64,000 nucleotides of DNA from Peromyscus leucopus (lineage: Eukaryota; Chordata; Mammalia; Rodentia; Cricetidae), in NCBI RefSeq assembly GCF_004664715.2, contig NC_051067.1:66730982-66794981 (forward strand). Reading direction: 5' to 3'. Position numbers and translations under genes: made by a program. Under the pieces are notes generated by a model. That model did no database searches, was not told the origin of the DNA, and saw only the letters and a program-made list of their open reading frames with translations. Shown piece after piece: positions 60,471-64,000 of this stretch. The first letter of the stretch is position 1, and each line of letters opens with the position of its first letter.

Positions 60471-61139
60471 CAGGTCTCAAATATAGCTTTTTACTTAGTG
60501 CAAAAGGCTCTAGAAAGGCAACAGTACTCTGTTAGATTCTGCTCATGCTAGACTAACAATGCATGGTTCATGGGCATGCATTCTCTGCCAGGCACTATTC
60601 TAGGTTAAAATGCCTAACAACTCTGGGATGAAGACAGTATTGTCATCTTTACTGTGGAGCTCTACAAGTTGAGATGTGTGCAGGATCATGAAATTCATCA
60701 ACTATTCAAGGACAAATGTTATTGTCTCCTTCACCAAAATTTTCTTTCTAAAAATAAAAAAAAACTATTGGTAGCAAAAAGTCCTCATTCTCTGTTAAGG
60801 GATATAGAGATCAACAGCATGGTTTTTAAAGCTGTGATGACAGTTCCCCAGACTTCTAACGCATCAATGGACTCTACCCTTTCTTCATCCTATTTCCTCA
60901 GAGCTTCAGTTAGATGAGTGGGTTAGAATGTGGGTGTTGTGATTTACAACTTATCCTTTGTGACAAGTGCCAACATGCACTAAAGAAGCTGGTTGCAGAC
61001 AGAGGGCAAGAGGAGAAGAAAGAATCCTGAAGGGGGCCATTAATTCCCTCAGCCTGTAGGACGGAAGAATTCCTGTGTCTGGTTCAGAAACATCGCTACG
61101 ATTAGCACCAGTAACAACAGGGAGAATTTGCTGTGTGCT

Positions 61140-61285
61140 GGGCTCGGTTCTCATTGTTCATGCTTATTTATTTACTCTGATTGCTCCATTTTACCAAGGA
61201 AAATGAGGCACATAGAGACTGAACAACTTACCAGAGGTTACCCAAGCTTAGCTTTAAATCCAGGCTCAGTGGCTCTAGAATCTTC
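61140..61285 (-). repeat. MIR SINE relic
   Basis: 'ttaccaaggaaaatgaggca', 'actgaacaacttaccagagg' and 'ctttaaatccaggctcagtg' are the reverse complement of MIR landmarks. Confidence 0.7.
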
Positions 61286-62174
61286 TTTCTGAAATATCAT
61301 GCTCCACTGAGCAGCATGGAAAGGAAGGATCAGGACTGCTATGGGGCCCAATGCCTATGAATTCTGGCTGAGGAATATTTGAAGAGCACTGTGCTTTATC
61401 CTTAACACCCCACAGCAACCAGCAGTTGAAGGTGATGTGATTAAGCCTGCTTAAACAGACTTGATCTGGAAATGGGTTCTTCAACAGCACAAGAAGGAAC
61501 TATTTCCAATGATACTTTTCATGGAGAATTAAAGAAGACCATTATGTATCTTGAAACCAGAATTCCTGGATAATGAGCAATTGTTCTGGAGTCCTGCATT
61601 GAAGCAGTTATGCAGTCATGTGACCAGCAATGATGCACAAATACAAACATCTTTTTTCACTTCCCTTATTGAAGAGGAAACACTTTAATTGGATAAAAGA
61701 TTTTGTCTTTAAACAGACTCCAAGAAAGAAAGAGAAGCCAGAGTCTTAACCAGAGTTGAATATGTAGAGTAAGGGGACATGGAAGTTAAAGGCAGCCTGA
61801 TGAACAGAGGGAGCTGCTGAACAGCCCAACCCTGGACCTGGGGGAGGAAGACAGACCTCACTAGACTGAGCTGCCAGTCAGATAGAAAAACACAGATGGC
61901 ATTTTCAAGAAAGGATGTTGTAATAAGTTTGGAAAACATCTTCCTCAAATGTCCTAAGAAGATTTGGAATGGCCAAGAATGATGGTTAAGCTCTCTTCAG
62001 GAGTATGGGGAAGAATAGCCAAGAAAGCAATCCTAAATTGTTCTTAAAATTCCTCAGTTTGAACATTCTCTCTTCACAGCAATACAAGACTTGCCACCAT
62101 CACTCTCACTGTCTACAGCAAGCCCTAATGGGTCTCCATATTAAAATAACCAGAATCATCTTTTAAAAATGTTG

Positions 62175-62258
62175 ATCTCAAACCAGCATGGTGGCACTTG
62201 CCTGTACTCCCAACACCAGAAGGCTGAGACAAGAGAATTTAGGAGCCAACCCTGGCTC

Positions 62259-62289
<31 letters not shown>

Positions 62290-62310
62290 AACAACAACCA
62301 TACACGTATT
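62175..62310 (+). repeat. B1-like SINE
   Basis: 'agcatggtggcacttgcctg', 'ccagaaggctgagacaagag' and an (AAAAC)n/(CAA)n tail. Confidence 0.75.
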
Positions 62311-63479
62311 CATATATATAAAGAAAATATTACATTCTTAAGAATGCCTATCTGAATATGCTATTTCCCTGCTCTGGCCCTTGAGAGACCTGATGTTTGT
62401 AAAAAGAACACTGAAATTCTTGGCCTTCCCACAGACACCCTGGAGGCCCCTGTGATCTGCCTTCAGGTCTGCAGACACAGCTTTCCCTTGTCGATCCTGA
62501 ACCTTTGTTATACCTGGGTACGCTTCCTCCCCAGCTTTGCCTTCTCTGGTCCTCAGAAGAGCTTGGCTGCTTCCCTGTCTGATGCCTTCAGAGCACCCCT
62601 AGCTTCCCCTCTCAGCAGATAGCACAGCCTACGGTAGAACCTTTATTGTGTGACGTGGTAACATCTGTTTCATCCATTATGACGTGAGAAACTAATGATA
62701 AGCAGTTACATCTCCATAGTCTAGGTGTCTAAATTATATCCTCCTGTCTTAGCAGTGCATATCAGGATAGGGACAGCTTGAAGAAGTAACACAGCCAGTG
62801 AAAAGCAAAATAACCAACCCTACTGAAATGTGTTTAACTCAGCGTTTTCCTAATTCACTACAACACAAAGCTCCTGTTTGTGAAACATCTACCAACTTCT
62901 GTGGCATATCACCATGTGGTTACCCTGAAGTGACTTCCCTGTGTCTGTGTTCATGAATCACTATATGGAAAACTAAGAATACCTGCTAGGACTCTGATGT
63001 GTTTGAGACATGAACTACTGTTGCATAAGGCACCAGCAAGCCTATGTGAGTTCGTCACAAACACAGCTGGCACTGCATTGGAAAACTACAATACCATGTG
63101 ATTCACAGTTGTGGGACAGGAAATACTGCTCAGGACATAGATATAGGGAGCATGGTGTCAAACTGGAGGATCCAGGGACATTGGTGATGAGTTCTTCAAT
63201 CCATTCTTCAATTGAACGCATTATTTTGCAATTGACAGTGCCCGTGGTACAGTGGTGGTTTTGCAATTGAAAAGAGGACAAGAGAGTGAAATATATAATG
63301 ATATAAACATCTGGTGAGCAGGACGAATGACATCAGGCAGGGTTTGGCAAGAGATGAAAGAGATTTTACACACTAGAGGGAAATGCGTTTGACAGCAGGC
63401 ATTAGCACAAGCAGGAAGAATCTGAAACTTTCTGAAGTTGGAAATGGACAGGAAGGGAGGAAAGGATGGGATGGAAGAC

Positions 63480-63880
63480 TGTGCTGGCTTGTTGAATGTT
63501 AACTTGACACGAGCTACAGTTATCTGAAAAGAAACCTCAATTGAGAAAATGCCCCTGTAAGATCGGGCTGTAAGGCATTTTCTTAATTAGTGATCAATGG
63601 GCGATGGCCCAGCCCATTGTGGGAGATGCCGTTCCTGGACTGGTGGTCCTGGATTCTGTAAGAAAGTAGACTGAGCAAGCCAGGGGGAGCAAGCCAGTAA
63701 GCAGCACCCTTCATGGCCTCTGCATCAAGCTCCTGCCTCCAGGATCTTGCCATGTTTGAGTCCTTGCCTGACTTCCTTCAGTGGTGAACAGTGGAAATGT
63801 AAGGTAAAACCCTCTTTCCTCCCCAAGTTGTTCTGGTGATGATCTTTCATCACAGCAACAGAAACCCTAAGACAAAGACT
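63480..63880 (+). repeat. Rodent interspersed repeat
   Basis: 'gtgctggcttgttgaatgtt', 'aacttgacacgagctacagt', 'tgagcaagccagggggagc', 'atcacagcaacagaaaccct'. A well-known 400-bp rodent repeat layout; no ORF. Best-preserved of the three copies in the window. Confidence 0.8.
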
Positions 63881-64000
63881 AGAGTGGCAAGGACGCCAAA
63901 TTAAAAAAAAAAAGTACAGGCGTCAAAATTCAGAGTTCGAATACAAGCATTATACCATCAAGCTGTTATTGTTTATGTGATGTGGTAGCTGTAATAACAC

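Larger units (their letters stand above)
49342..64000 (-). other. Cubn intron (partial) upstream of the CUB8-end exon
   Basis: At least 14.7 kb. It contains only repeats and unique non-coding sequence as far as I can see. I searched the minus strand for the first half of CUB8 (CN-x-W motif, a DYVE end in phase 0, a matching donor) and found none, so the preceding exon is outside the window. Stretches 55640-58700 and 59520-60140 show no clear repeat apart from weak MIR or ID scraps. Confidence 0.7.

Overview
This window is mammalian and intronic, from a muroid rodent that is most likely a cricetid (hamster, deer mouse or vole group). It is dense with rodent SINEs (B1, B2, B3/B4-type, ID-like), a rodent L1 3' end, old MIR, L2 and hAT-Charlie relics, and long CA, GT and GAA microsatellites. 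Two B1 copies carry the tail text typical of cricetid B1 elements, and a composite repeat near 25.2-25.6 kb also looks cricetid. The species cannot be named from the sequence alone.

One gene can be supported: cubilin (Cubn), on the minus strand. Nine exons are recognisable, read from right to left: 49191-49341, 30546-30727, 25832-26006, 23594-23763, 7105-7265, 4867-4980, 2610-2720, 1352-1480 and 354-486. All have AG acceptors and GT donors, and every split codon joins correctly to the next exon. They encode the second half of CUB8, complete CUB9, CUB10 and CUB11, and the first part of CUB12 (numbering follows my recall of the human and rat proteins). The 5' part of the gene lies to the right of the window and the 3' part to the left. 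Cubilin is the peripheral endocytic receptor that works with amnionless and megalin in gut and kidney proximal tubule; CUB5-8 hold the intrinsic factor-vitamin B12 site.

The one break in the gene is in exon 7105-7265 (second half of CUB10). It is 161 nt where the neighbouring phases require 160. The reading frame matches cubilin before and after an AAA run at 7240-7242, but in two different frames, and the direct frame stops at 7197-7199. This is either a sequence or assembly indel or a truncating allele.

Layout: 0-7.3 kb holds five closely spaced exons. 7.3-23.6 kb is a 16.3 kb intron with an L1 3' end split by a solo LTR, a second related LTR, and several rodent repeats. 23.6-30.7 kb holds three exons and a 35-bp minisatellite. 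30.7-49.2 kb is an 18.5 kb intron containing a 450-bp-arm inverted repeat, an MLT1-type LTR and a B1 with a 30-unit GAA tract. From 49.3 kb to the end is at least 14.7 kb of the next upstream intron. No second gene, RNA gene, CRISPR array or new multi-gene system was found. The most unusual items are the frameshift, the inverted repeat, and a short retrocopy with an 18-bp target-site duplication at 6628-6937.
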